Assembly (NCBI GenBank): GCA_964247695.1
Contig: CAXTVI010000013.1
Location: 28,232-92,231 of the forward strand
Direction of reading: 5' to 3'
Source: Lichenicoccus sp964247695
GTDB lineage: Bacteria > Pseudomonadota > Alphaproteobacteria > Acetobacterales > Acetobacteraceae
Length of the DNA: 64,000 nt
Made by a program: the position numbers and the translations under genes. Numbering within the stretch: the stretch's first letter is position 1; every line of letters starts with the position of its first letter. Below, piece after piece: positions 52,980 through 63,336 of the stretch. A model generated the notes under the pieces. The model did no database searches, was not told the DNA's origin, and saw only the letters and a list, made by a program, of their open reading frames with translations.

Positions 52980-53291
52980 ATGCCCTCGTATCACTATACC
53001 TGCGCCGGTTGCGGCGACTTCGAGGCGATCCGGGGGCTGTCGGAGTTCGCGCTCCCGGCGGACTGCCCGGCGTGCGGGCGTCGTGCACCGAGATCATTGG
53101 CGGCACCCGCCTTCTCCGCGCTGAGCGGGTCGCTGCGCGCGGCGCATGCGACCAACGAGAGGAGTGCGCATGCGCCGAAACGCGCATCGGCGCACGCCTC
53201 GAACTGCGCCTGCTGCCGTCCGGTTGCAAAAGCGGGATCGGGCGCCGCGAAATCCTTTCCCGGCGCCCGTCCCTGGATGATCAGTCACTGA
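52980..53291 (+). CDS. fmdB: FmdB-type zinc-ribbon protein
   Basis: A 103-residue protein with an FmdB zinc ribbon at the N-terminus (YTCAGCGDFE ... CPACGRR, Cys at about 8, 11, 29 and 32), followed by a low-complexity Ala/Ser/His-rich tail containing CACC. In Methylophilus fmdB is a putative regulator next to fmdA. It begins 13 bases after the fmdA stop with GGAG upstream of its ATG, so it is probably co-transcribed and functionally linked. Confidence 0.85.
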   Translation: MPSYHYTCAGCGDFEAIRGLSEFALPADCPACGRRAPRSLAAPAFSALSGSLRAAHATNERSAHAPKRASAHASNCACCRPVAKAGSGAAKSFPGARPWMISH

Positions 53292-53349
53292 AGCGTCTGT
53301 CCGGAGGCAGCGCTGGTCCGGAGGCGAGCGGACGCCTCCGGATGCGGCC

Positions 53350-55005
53350 TCAGGCGGTGCCCGCAGCCAGCGGCGGCACCAGCCCATGCGAGGTCTTGCA
53401 GATATCGCCGCAACTGCCTTCCAGCGAGCAGCACAGCGAGCAGATCGCCCCGTGGTGGAACGGGCAACTGGTCATGTCCGGTTTCTCGTAGGCAAACCCG
53501 CAGGCCGAGCACTCGATCGTCGTGGCCAGCCGTGTGTCGTCGAACGGCGGCCGGGCCAGATAGTAGCGGCCCTTGGTGATGATCGCGATGATCGGTGCCG
53601 CGACAAAGGCGAGTGCCAGCGCGATGAAGGCAGAAAAGGCCTGACAGGCCGGGCCGAGCAGCCCGAAGAACGCCACGATCGAGACCGCGGAGGCGAACAG
53701 CATCGAGCCGAAGCCGACCGGATTGAAGTTGTACAGGTGGCCGCGCTTGAACTCGATATAGGCCGGGCTGAGCTTGAGCAGCGGCTTGATGATGACCAAG
53801 TCGGCGGTCACCGCGCCGATCCAGGCGACGGCCACGTTCGAGTAGAAGCCGAGGATCTTGCCGAGGAAGCTGAACATGTTCAGCTCCATCATGGTCAGCG
53901 AGATGCCGACATTAAGGAAGATGTAGACCACCCGGCCGGGATGCGCGTGCAGCAGCCGCGAGAAGAAGTTCGACCAGGACAACGAGCCGGAATAGGCGTT
54001 GGTCACGTTGATCTTGATCTGCGACAGGATGACGAAGAAGGTCGCGACCGCGAGCGTCACGCCCATCGGGAACATGTAGTGGTAGCTGGCGATATACATC
54101 TGGATCGGCTCGTTGGCCTGCGCCGCGGGCGTGCCGTGCGCCACCGCGACCGACGCGAACAGCGACCCCATCAGCTGCTTGGCGGCGCCGAGGATCACCC
54201 AGCCCGGGCCGGCGCAGATCACCGCGACCCACCACCTTGTCCGGTTGGACTTCACCTCGTCGGGCATGAAGCGCAGATAGTCCGCCTGCTCGCCGATCTG
54301 CGCGATCAGCGACAGCGCGATGCCGGCGGCGCTGCCGAACAGCAGCCAGTCGAAGTTCGCGCCGGAGGGCGAGGTCCCCGCGAAGCCGGTCCACTGACCG
54401 ATTGCGTTCTTGTCGGCGATCAGCACCGCGATCGGCGGCGCGAACAGCATCAAAAGCCAGAGCGGCTGAGTCCAGACCTGCAGCTTGGCCAGCAGCGTCA
54501 TGCCGAACACGACCAGCGGTATGATGATCAGCGAGCCGAGGGCGTAGCCGACCGGCAGCGGGATGCCGAAATAGAGCTGGAACGCCTGGGCCATGATCGA
54601 CCCTTCCAGCGCGAAGAAGATGAAGGTGAACGAGGCGTAGATCACCGAGGTCAGCGTCGACCCGAGGTAGCCGAAGCCGGCGCCACGCGTGAGCAGGTCA
54701 ACATCGACGTTGTAGCGCGCGCAGTAGATGGCGATCGGGATGCCGGTGAGGAAGATGATGACGGCAGCGGCCAGGATGCCGAAGAAGGCGTTGCTGAACC
54801 CGAACTGCACCGCCAGCGAGCCGCCGATGGCCTGGTCCGCCATGTAGGCGATGCCGCCCAATGCCGCGGTCGCCGTCGCATATTCCGACCAGGTTCGAAA
54901 ACTCTTTGGCGCGTAGCGGAGCGAGTAGTCCTCCAGCACCGGGTTGTTGACCCACTTGTTGAAGGCACGTCGTTTGGGTGGAGCCTCGATCGCGATATCG
55001 GACAA
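53350..55005 (-). CDS. NCS1 permease with C-terminal Cys-rich module
   Basis: Twelve-helix NCS1 (cytosine/allantoin/hydantoin-type) permease, 551 residues. NCS1 landmarks match the sensor at 48105: LEDYSLRYAPKSFRTWSEY, VDVDLLTRGAGFGYLGSTLTS and KINVTNAYSGSLSWSNFFSRLL. After the last helices a Cys-rich tail follows (about 495-545: ECSACGF, SCPFHHGAICSLCC, SCGDICK), likely a metal-binding module. It probably imports an amide or nucleobase for the amidases. It is convergent with fmdB. Confidence 0.92.
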   Translation of the reverse strand: MSDIAIEAPPKRRAFNKWVNNPVLEDYSLRYAPKSFRTWSEYATATAALGGIAYMADQAIGGSLAVQFGFSNAFFGILAAAVIIFLTGIPIAIYCARYNVDVDLLTRGAGFGYLGSTLTSVIYASFTFIFFALEGSIMAQAFQLYFGIPLPVGYALGSLIIIPLVVFGMTLLAKLQVWTQPLWLLMLFAPPIAVLIADKNAIGQWTGFAGTSPSGANFDWLLFGSAAGIALSLIAQIGEQADYLRFMPDEVKSNRTRWWVAVICAGPGWVILGAAKQLMGSLFASVAVAHGTPAAQANEPIQMYIASYHYMFPMGVTLAVATFFVILSQIKINVTNAYSGSLSWSNFFSRLLHAHPGRVVYIFLNVGISLTMMELNMFSFLGKILGFYSNVAVAWIGAVTADLVIIKPLLKLSPAYIEFKRGHLYNFNPVGFGSMLFASAVSIVAFFGLLGPACQAFSAFIALALAFVAAPIIAIITKGRYYLARPPFDDTRLATTIECSACGFAYEKPDMTSCPFHHGAICSLCCSLEGSCGDICKTSHGLVPPLAAGTA

Positions 55006-55172
55006 TTCCGCTTCCTTTCCGGACGGGGGAGCTCGCCGATCAGCCTAGCGTCGTGGAACGCCCTGCGCGTATGCGTCGAATGACGTATGAGCGGCGCATG
55101 AACAGCGTCATGCGGAAGCCGCGGCCGGCAGGGGCCAGTCTTCTCGTCGCCTGCGAGGTCGGCGCCTCAGTC

Positions 55173-56246
<1,074 letters not shown>

Positions 56247-56656
56247 GGCCTGGCTCCTTCCTGGAACAGACGACGCAGTCAGCGAGGCAAGCCAGGCAGT
56301 CAGTCATCTGAAACCTGAAGTGAAAAAGACTAGCCAAACAAACGGACGGGTCAATCCTTTTGCGGATGGCAGGAGATGTCGACGCAAGGCCACCGGCAGG
56401 TGGCCACATCATGGCCCGCACCCATGGGTGGATCCCGGTGTCGGTCGCGACCCGCCGCGACATCATGGACTTCCAGCCAGGCCGGAAGAGCCGATGTGCC
56501 GAAACGTGGCCCTTCGGGTCTGGCCTGCGCAGGAGGAGACGTCCGAGCGTAGCGGTCTCAGCCCCAGTCTAGGCCGCCGGCCGAGTAGCCTGCGCCCGCT
56601 TCATATTGTCGGCCCTTGCCGCAGAGGGCACGATTTCCTGCTGCCGTCCTGCCGCT
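56247..56656. other. Intergenic region with no supported gene
   Basis: This stretch follows the nickel permease start. Frames here have weak, Arg/Pro-rich translations on both strands and none shows family motifs, so I assign nothing. The tract around 56310-56350 is AT-richer and may carry the permease promoter, but no specific motif can be named. Confidence 0.4.
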
Positions 56657-57100
56657 TCAGGAGGCGAAGCGATTGTACGATCGGTTGTTTCGTCCGATCT
56701 CCTTCGGCGCAAAGGGTTTGGCCATGTATATCGTCGCGCCCGCCTTGAAGGCTGCCTTCTCGGCGTCGCCCTTGCTGCAGACCGTCAGGACGAAGATCGG
56801 CGTGCTCGCGTGTTGCGAAAGCGCGCGTATTCGCTCGCACGCAGTCAGCCCGTTCAAGCGGGGCATGTTCGAGTCCAGCACGATCAACTTCGCACAAAGC
56901 CTTGAGGCCAGATGGACCGCGAATTCGCCATCGGTCGCCGTCGCGACGTGTTGACCAACGCTCGCGAGCAGTGAGCGGAGGATGCCCCTGATCATGGATT
57001 CGTCATCAGCCACGACGATACTACCGTCAACCGCAACGCTCTCCACAGCGCTTTCAATCTGGTCCTTGACCGGCACGACGATGGGCCCTCGAGTTCCCAT
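56657..57100 (-). CDS. Single-domain response regulator
   Basis: CheY-like receiver, 147 residues. The acidic pair is IVVADDES (residues 29-35), the phospho-acceptor is Asp76 (LIVLDSNMP), the Thr is in FVLTVCS and the Lys in IYMAKPF. No output domain. The start at 57100 is chosen where the translation becomes receiver-like; the frame stays open further upstream with no recognisable sequence. It lies beside the remains of a hybrid histidine kinase and may be a survivor of the same system. Confidence 0.75.
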   Translation of the reverse strand: MGTRGPIVVPVKDQIESAVESVAVDGSIVVADDESMIRGILRSLLASVGQHVATATDGEFAVHLASRLCAKLIVLDSNMPRLNGLTACERIRALSQHASTPIFVLTVCSKGDAEKAAFKAGATIYMAKPFAPKEIGRNNRSYNRFAS

Positions 57101-57350
57101 CCAGAGTAGCGCCATACTCCTACCGCACCGTTGATCGAAGCGTGGAAAGCCGTCCTCCGATGATCCGACTGCAACCCTACGAGCTGCTAACGGATCCTCG
57201 TCGATCACCCGGGACCGCTGGTCTGCAACGCGAAGTCGGTCCCGACTGGGTTTCCCTGGGCCGGCGCGCGCAGGACCACCTGGGCGCCTGCCCGACCCGG
57301 CTCCTCGTTTTACCGAGACACACCTGACGAACGGGCTGGGACCGCGCCGA

Positions 57351-59215
57351 TCAGCTCCCGGCAGTGGCTGAGGCAGCAACCTCGCGCCGGATGACCGCCA
57401 TCGAACTCCGTATTGCGACAGCAAGTCGGTCGGCAAGAAGCTCCGTTCCCGCGGACTCTGCCCTGGACGCTACTTCAAAGGCGCGCGCAGCGGCAGCGGT
57501 CGAGAGGAACCCGAATGCTCCGGCGCCTCCGGGCAGACGATGTGCGTCATCCGCCAGCGCCAGCGCCTGAGCCGGCAGCCAGGGCGCGCGAAGGCGGTCC
57601 AGCAGCGTCGCGCAGCGTGCCTGCAATGTCAGAAGATGCTCGCCTACCTCCGCCTCAGCCATGAAGCCGGTCGCATCCTCGAAGGTGGCGCGATCGAACA
57701 CCGGCATCGTCAGGTCTGCGCGAGCGGTGGGCTCAGCTTGGATCATCGTGCCTGCGGTATCGTGCGATCCGGTCCCTCGTGTGCCAAGCAGCCCGCCGAG
57801 CAGGACGTCCTGCTTGACTGGCTTGGAGACATGGTCGTCCATGCCAGCCTGCCGGCACATCTCGATCTGCTGGGAGAACGCCTGCGCCGTGACCGCAACA
57901 ACACGCACGTTGCCGCGCGCGCCGGGAAGGGCGCGGATCTGTCGGGTCGCCTCCATCCCGTTCATGCCCGGCATCCGCACACCCTAGCCCGGTGCCCTCG
58001 ATTGCGTCGACCGTCTCGGAGTTGAGGCGCTCGAATATCTGGAGCAGCTTGTCGCGGTGCCTGGGCCAGATGCCAGGGACCGGTATCGGCGACCTCCAGA
58101 CGGACGCGCGTCCCGCCCTCCGTCTCGCGCAGCCGAACCTCGACAACACCGGCAGGTGTGAACTTGAGGGCGTTGCCTAACAGATTGATGACCACCTGCC
58201 GCAGCCTGGTTTAGTCCGCGAAGACGCAGAGCGATCTGCCGGGCACCAGTCTCAAGATGAGGTCCTTCACCTCCGCCGCGGAGCGGACGACATCCAGGCG
58301 GAACTGCACAAGCTTGACGAGTTCGACTTCAGTCGACTGCAGTTCCAGCCGGTCCGTGTCGATCTGCGACATGTCGAGAACGGCGTTGATCGTGTCGAGC
58401 AGATGTTGCCCGCAATTCATGATGACCTGCAGACGGTCCGCCTGGGTCGGGTTGAGATCGCCTTCCAGGCTCAGCAGTTCGGCATAGCCGAGAATGCCAT
58501 TCAGCGGCGTGCGCAATTCATGGCTGACTCCCCGCAAGGAAGCGAGACTTTGCCTGATTGGCGCGCTTAGCCGCATCGCGCGCTTCCACCACCCGTTCCG
58601 CCTGAAGCGCGAGCTCGGCGGCAAGTTCGACGGATTCCGTGACATCCCGGTTGGCCCCGATGACCCTGGTGGCGGTACCGGTCGGATTGCATGTCACGTG
58701 CCCGGAGGCCCGGAGGTGATGGACGCTGCCATCTCGCCTGAGCACACGAAAAACCGTCTTGTAGGCCGTCGTCCCGCCGATCGCGCTCCGCAACGCATCC
58801 TCTGCGGCGGCACGGTCGTCCGCATGAAGGTGTTGCTGCCATAAGCCGTAGACGTCCACGCCCTCCTGTGGATCCATGCCGTGGAGCCGGAACATCCAGG
58901 CGTCCCAGGCCAGTCCGCCAGGGCTACGTCATAGTCCCAGATGCCGATGCCGCCGCCGATATAGTTGTTCGCTCTCGCCTCCAGGACAGCGGCGGCAAGA
59001 TCGTCACGCGCCTGGCCGGTCAGCATCACCAGGGGAGGGAATTTGTTCCTCATCCGAATGCGCCGCAACAGAGTGAGGCCGTCCATTCCCCGGACGGAAT
59101 GACCGACAAGCACGCAATCGAACATGGTGCCGGCGACTAGCGCGAGGGCCTGGCTGCCGTCACCGGCGAAGGTGCATTCGTAGTTGCTGCCGGGCATTGT
59201 CCGTAGCAACCGACG
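57351..59215 (-). pseudogene. Decayed hybrid histidine kinase
   Basis: Recognisable kinase domains lie in several frames in the expected order. They are a receiver piece (about 59209-58940, with the phosphosite replaced: VLVGHSVRGMDG), a PAS domain (about 58895-58650, GDP-free but with HLHADDRAAAEDAL), a HisKA domain (about 58560-58400, GVSHELRTPLNGILGYAELL), an HATPase start (about 58195-58100, VVINLLGNALKFTPAGVVEV), a truncated second receiver starting at MRMPGMNGMEATRQIR (57980) and an Hpt domain (about 57560, AHRLPGGAGAFGF with the usual Lys replaced by Pro). Frameshifts, a stop at 58211 and a loss between HATPase and receiver show it is non-functional. Some changes could be sequencing errors, but not all. 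Confidence 0.8.
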
Positions 59216-59743
59216 CTAAAGGCTCTGGGCGTGCTCCAGGCGCACGACGCGCTGGTGCCATCGGACCCCGAAGAAGGCACTCGCGTGTTTAGGCTAGGCG
59301 AGTTCCTGTTGCCGACTTAAAGGGGCGCTTTCCTGCTCACGCCGAGCGTATCGAATGAGAACAGCGTGCCCATGTCGACGGTTTGGACGTGGGTGTCTGA
59401 CGATCAGCTGTATGCGGATCAGGAGCGATACGCGGCGATGTGGGCGCAACTGGTCGATGCGCCAGCGCCATGATGGCTGCTTGTGGTGGAAGCCGGACAT
59501 AAGCTTGACTGCCGCTGTCGCGGCTTTGCGCTCGAAGCGGATGGGCTGCGGCGTTCAACAGCTTACTAAAAGCACCGGTTCATCAAAGCGAAGTGCCTAT
59601 CGTAGCGGCCGATGCCGTTACACACCCGCTGCAGTAACCTGTTTCTAAGCGGTTGATGAAATGGTGGGATGCGCTCGGAGATGACAGGCTTACCTAGTCG
59701 GAAGCCGGTGGTTCCGGTTCTGCTCTTTGGTCTGGCGCAGCGG
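59210..59743. other. Intergenic region, no supported gene
   Basis: The stretch lies between the decayed kinase and the esterase gene. It holds only short frames, such as a 33-codon one at 59372-59473, with no recognisable motif. It looks like eroded DNA; transposase-like remnants are possible but cannot be shown. Confidence 0.4.
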
Positions 59744-60868
59744 CTACCAGGTTGGCAACTCGTCGCCAAGTGCAAAGGGGACCGCCTGACCGAGAGCGGC
59801 CGGCACAACGGAGAAGTGATCCTCGTTTGGGAACTCCACGAATTTGGTCTGAATGTGCCCGGCAGTTAGTAGCAGAGCCGCCATCTGCCGCGCGTTGGTG
59901 ACCATCCTCCTACGGTCCATGGAAGCGTAGCCTGCGGCCACGTCCGCATCGGCCTGCGCGTCTGTCTTGCCTTCGGCTTCGAACGCCTTGCGATCGTCGT
60001 AGCGGTCATGGGCAACATAGGTGGGAGAACGATATTGCTCGAGGTCGCCCACTGACAAGAACACCCGCAATCTCGCGGGACGGCCGGGCTTGGCAAGAAA
60101 GTCCTGCGCCTGTCGCAGAGGAGTGCGGTTGTTCCACCAGATCGATGGACTAAGGGCAACGTAGGTCTGGAACGACTCCGGCCGGGCAAACAGAGCTTCG
60201 AGCGTGAACAGGCCGCCCAGCGAGTGGCCGATCAAAGTCTGGCGGGTGCGGTCGATCGGGAAGCGCGCCTCGATCACCGGCTTCACCGTGTTGTCGATGA
60301 AGTTCATCAGTGTGATGTCGCCGCCGTTGGGGCCAGGGAGGACATCCGGATCCGGATGCCCGGGTGTGGCGTGCGAAGTGAAGTCCAGGCTGCGCCTCGT
60401 AAGATCGAAGGCGTCCGCGACGGGATAGCCGATGCCGACGACAACCGCGGGCTCGACCCGGCTCTGGATGCCGGTCTCGAGGTTGGTGCGGATGATCTCC
60501 GACACGAGGCCAGTCCAGGCGTTGCCGTCCACGACGTAGATCACCGGATAGCCGGCAGCCGGGGGCTTGCCGGAGGGGGTAGCAACGACGATCCGGTAAG
60601 GCGCACCCGTTGCCGAGCGGAGGGTGGTCTGCTGCAGCTTCGGAAGGTCGAATGGCGCCCAGCTCACGGCCTGGACGGCTTGCGCGTTGGAGGGTGTGAC
60701 AAGGTAGCCGACGACCAATAAGGCGGCGGCGAGACTGGCACCGCAGGTGCCTTCGGTGAGAACAGCCACCCTTATGCAAATCTGCTGGCAGAAAGCCTTT
60801 AGGGGTTTGTCCATCAAATCCGCAAGATGCAGTGAGCTTACTCTCGAGCATTGCGGGTTCAGGTTCAA
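59744..60868 (-). CDS. Secreted esterase D/siderophore-esterase-like hydrolase
   Basis: Alpha/beta hydrolase of the putative-esterase group (IroE/Fes-like), 374 residues from 60868; an internal ATG at 60811 starts closer to the signal sequence (MDKPLKAFCQQ). The nucleophile is Ser216 in LIGHSLGGL, with a catalytic His candidate in NEDHFSVV near the C-terminus and an acid in LSVGDLEQY. A hydrophobic export segment (about 42-63, ending NAQA) suggests a periplasmic location. The gene stands alone between decayed DNA and tRNA-Arg. Substrate unknown. Confidence 0.83.
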   Translation of the reverse strand: MNLNPQCSRVSSLHLADLMDKPLKAFCQQICIRVAVLTEGTCGASLAAALLVVGYLVTPSNAQAVQAVSWAPFDLPKLQQTTLRSATGAPYRIVVATPSGKPPAAGYPVIYVVDGNAWTGLVSEIIRTNLETGIQSRVEPAVVVGIGYPVADAFDLTRRSLDFTSHATPGHPDPDVLPGPNGGDITLMNFIDNTVKPVIEARFPIDRTRQTLIGHSLGGLFTLEALFARPESFQTYVALSPSIWWNNRTPLRQAQDFLAKPGRPARLRVFLSVGDLEQYRSPTYVAHDRYDDRKAFEAEGKTDAQADADVAAGYASMDRRRMVTNARQMAALLLTAGHIQTKFVEFPNEDHFSVVPAALGQAVPFALGDELPTW

Positions 60869-60970
60869 GTTCTACCCGACGGGTGCTGGTCGCCCCGATA
60901 CGGAGGCGGGATGTCACGATGATCCAGCGATCCGAAGTCGACCCGAAATCTCACTAGGACACTGATGACT

Positions 60971-61047
60971 TGGCGCACCCGGAAAGACTCGAACTTCCAA
61001 CCCCCAGATTCGTAGTCTGGTGCTCTATCCAATTGAGCTACGGGTGC
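60971..61047 (-). tRNA. tRNA-Arg (ACG)
   Basis: A 77-base tRNA with encoded CCA: acceptor GCACCCG/CGGGUGC, D arm GCUCAAUUGGAUAGAGC, anticodon arm CAGACUACGAAUCUG with anticodon ACG (plus-strand 61011-61013), and T arm with GUUCGAGUC. Position 34 A is normally deaminated to inosine, reading CGU, CGC and CGA. Confidence 0.96.
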
Positions 61048-61101
61048 ATGCCTTGGGCGGGGGCTTAGCCCAGACGCTTGAGGGCTGCAACCCCCGTTGG
61101 C

Positions 61102-61503
61102 CTATCGCCCGAGGGCGCGCTGCAGCGGCCGGTCGCGGGCGCGCAGCAACAGGACCTCGGCCCGGCAGCTCGGCGTCCCGTACTGCCCGACGACGACCTT
61201 GTCCTGCGCATGGCCTTCGAACACCATCGGCACCGGGTGGTGGTCCACCCCCGGCAGCTTGAGCTGCGCGTACAGGTGCTGGCCGTCCGGCTTCACCTTG
61301 CCCTGCAGCACCAGGACCCCGTCCGCGGGCGCGAAGCTGACCTGGCCCGCATGGATGACCAGGGTGGAGGGGCGCTCGATGGGACAGGTGCCCTGCAGGG
61401 TGCGCAGCGTGCCCGACCAGGCGCCGTGCAGCACCGCCGCGCGGGCGCCCGCAGCGACGAGGAGGGTGGCGAAGGCGACGAGCGGCAGCAAGGGCAGGCG
61501 CAT
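61102..61503 (-). CDS. Small secreted protein, unknown function
   Basis: A 133-residue protein with a clear signal peptide (MRLPLLPLVAFATLLVAAGARA, cleavage after residue 22). The mature part is rich in beta strands (GTLRTLQGTCPI, STLVIHAGQVSFAP, VLVLQGKVKPDG) with two cysteines (GTCPI and PSCRA) that could form a disulfide. The start at 61503 is chosen for the signal peptide. I do not recognise a family. It is divergent from guaA. Confidence 0.7.
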   Translation of the reverse strand: MRLPLLPLVAFATLLVAAGARAAVLHGAWSGTLRTLQGTCPIERPSTLVIHAGQVSFAPADGVLVLQGKVKPDGQHLYAQLKLPGVDHHPVPMVFEGHAQDKVVVGQYGTPSCRAEVLLLRARDRPLQRALGR

Positions 61504-61670
61504 GTGGGCCACGCTAATCCGGCCGCCGTTCGATCGCCAAGGGCCGGCAAGGCTTGCGCCGGGCCGGAGTGTCGTGCTGCAAGCCACAGCCTGAGCCGCT
61601 GGCCGCCCTGTTATCCGCCCCCTACTGTCCGCCCCTCTTGTGTCCAAGCGACGTCGCGAAGGTGTCCGCC

Positions 61671-63245
61671 ATGAGCATTCCGCTGGAAGCCGTCCTGCAC
61701 GAGGATCGGGTGCTGATCCTGGATTTCGGCAGTCAGGTCACGCAATTGATCGCCCGCAGGGTGCGCGAGAGCGGCGTGTACTGCGAGATCTGGCCCTACA
61801 CGGCCGATATCGAGCACATCCGCGGCTTCGGGCCGCGCGGCGTCATCCTGTCGGGCGGCCCGTCCAGCGTGCCCGAGCCCGGCTCGCCGCGTGCGCCGGA
61901 GGAGGTGTTCGCCCTGGGCGTGCCGGTGCTCGGGATCTGCTACGGCCAGCAGACGATGTGCCAGCAACTGGGCGGCGAGGTGCTGCCGTCGGACCACCGC
62001 GAGTTCGGCCGCGCGCATGTCGACATCCTCGAGGACTGCGCCCTGTTGCGCGGTGTCTGGCAGCGCGGCGGCCGCGAGCAGGTGTGGATGAGCCATGGCG
62101 ACCGGGTCAGCCGCCTGCCGCCCGGCTTCCGGGCTGTCGCGGTGAGCGAGGGCGCGCCGTACGCGATCATCGCCGACGAGGGGCGACGGCTGTATGGCGT
62201 GCAGTTCCACCCCGAAGTGGTGCACACTCCGCATGGCGCCGCCCTGCTGCGCAACTTCACCCACGATGTTGCCGGCTGTCAGGGCAAGTGGACCATGGCC
62301 GGCTTCCGGGACATGGAGATCGACCGCATCCGTGCCCAGGTGGGCACCGGCCAGGTGATCTGCGGCCTGTCCGGCGGGGTGGACTCGTCGGTGGCGGCGG
62401 TGCTGATCCACGAGGCGATCGGCGAGCAGCTCACCTGCATCTTTGTTGATCACGGCCTGCTGCGGGAGGGCGAGGCGGAGGAGGTGGTACGCACCTTCCG
62501 CGGCCGCTTCAACATCAAGCTGGTGCATCGCGACGCCAGCACGCTGTTCCTCGATGCGCTGGATGGGGTCACCGACCCGGAGACCAAGCGCAAGACCATC
62601 GGCCGCCTGTTCATCGAGGTGTTCGAGGAGGAGGCCAAGACCCTTGGAGGGGCTGACTTCCTGGCCCAGGGCACGCTGTACCCGGACGTGATCGAGAGCG
62701 TCAGCTTCACCGGCGGTCCCTCGGTCACCATCAAGTCGCACCACAATGTCGGCGGCCTGCCTGAGCGCATGCGCATGCGGCTGGTCGAGCCGCTGCGCGA
62801 GCTGTTCAAGGACGAGGTGCGGGCGCTGGGCCGCGAGCTGGGCATTCCCGAGGCCATTGTCGGCCGGCACCCGTTTCCGGGCCCGGGGCTGGCGATCCGC
62901 ATTCCTGGAGCGATTACCAAGGACGGGCTTGCCCTGTTGCGCAAGGCGGACAGCATCTTCCTCGAGGAGATCCGCGCGGCTGGCCTCTATGATGCGATCT
63001 GGCAGGCCTTCGCGGTGCTGCTGCCGGTGCGCACGGTGGGCGTCATGGGCGACGGTCGCACCTACGACCAGGCTTGCGCGCTGCGTGCGGTGACCAGCAC
63101 CGACGGCATGACCGCGGATGTCTATCCGTTCGACATGGGGTTCCTGAACCGGGTCGCGGGGCGGATCGTCAACGAGGTGCGCGGGATAAACCGGGTGACC
63201 TACGACATCACCTCGAAGCCGCCCGGCACGATCGAGTGGGAGTGA
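61671..63245 (+). CDS. guaA: GMP synthase (glutamine-hydrolysing)
   Basis: Converts XMP to GMP using glutamine and ATP; cytosolic homodimer. The 524 residues contain the glutamine amidotransferase domain (LGICYGQQTM with the nucleophile Cys; FHPEVVHTPHG), the PP-loop ATP pyrophosphatase (CGLSGGVDSSVAA) and the C-terminal dimerisation domain (RHPFPGPGLAIRI, PPGTIEWE ending). The ATG at 61671 is followed directly by the conserved N-terminus. Confidence 0.97.
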   Translation: MSIPLEAVLHEDRVLILDFGSQVTQLIARRVRESGVYCEIWPYTADIEHIRGFGPRGVILSGGPSSVPEPGSPRAPEEVFALGVPVLGICYGQQTMCQQLGGEVLPSDHREFGRAHVDILEDCALLRGVWQRGGREQVWMSHGDRVSRLPPGFRAVAVSEGAPYAIIADEGRRLYGVQFHPEVVHTPHGAALLRNFTHDVAGCQGKWTMAGFRDMEIDRIRAQVGTGQVICGLSGGVDSSVAAVLIHEAIGEQLTCIFVDHGLLREGEAEEVVRTFRGRFNIKLVHRDASTLFLDALDGVTDPETKRKTIGRLFIEVFEEEAKTLGGADFLAQGTLYPDVIESVSFTGGPSVTIKSHHNVGGLPERMRMRLVEPLRELFKDEVRALGRELGIPEAIVGRHPFPGPGLAIRIPGAITKDGLALLRKADSIFLEEIRAAGLYDAIWQAFAVLLPVRTVGVMGDGRTYDQACALRAVTSTDGMTADVYPFDMGFLNRVAGRIVNEVRGINRVTYDITSKPPGTIEWE

Positions 63246-63336
63246 AGCGACGGAGAGCGATCAGTAGGCCTGAGGGGTCGCGGGCACCCATAGGCGCTGA
63301 CTGCGTGACTGGACGGGGAGAATCGGTCTGTGATTC

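Noticed and set aside
59355..59648. A 97-codon plus-strand frame as a gene
   Set aside because: Arg/Cys-rich, no motif, in an eroded stretch between a pseudogene and the esterase.
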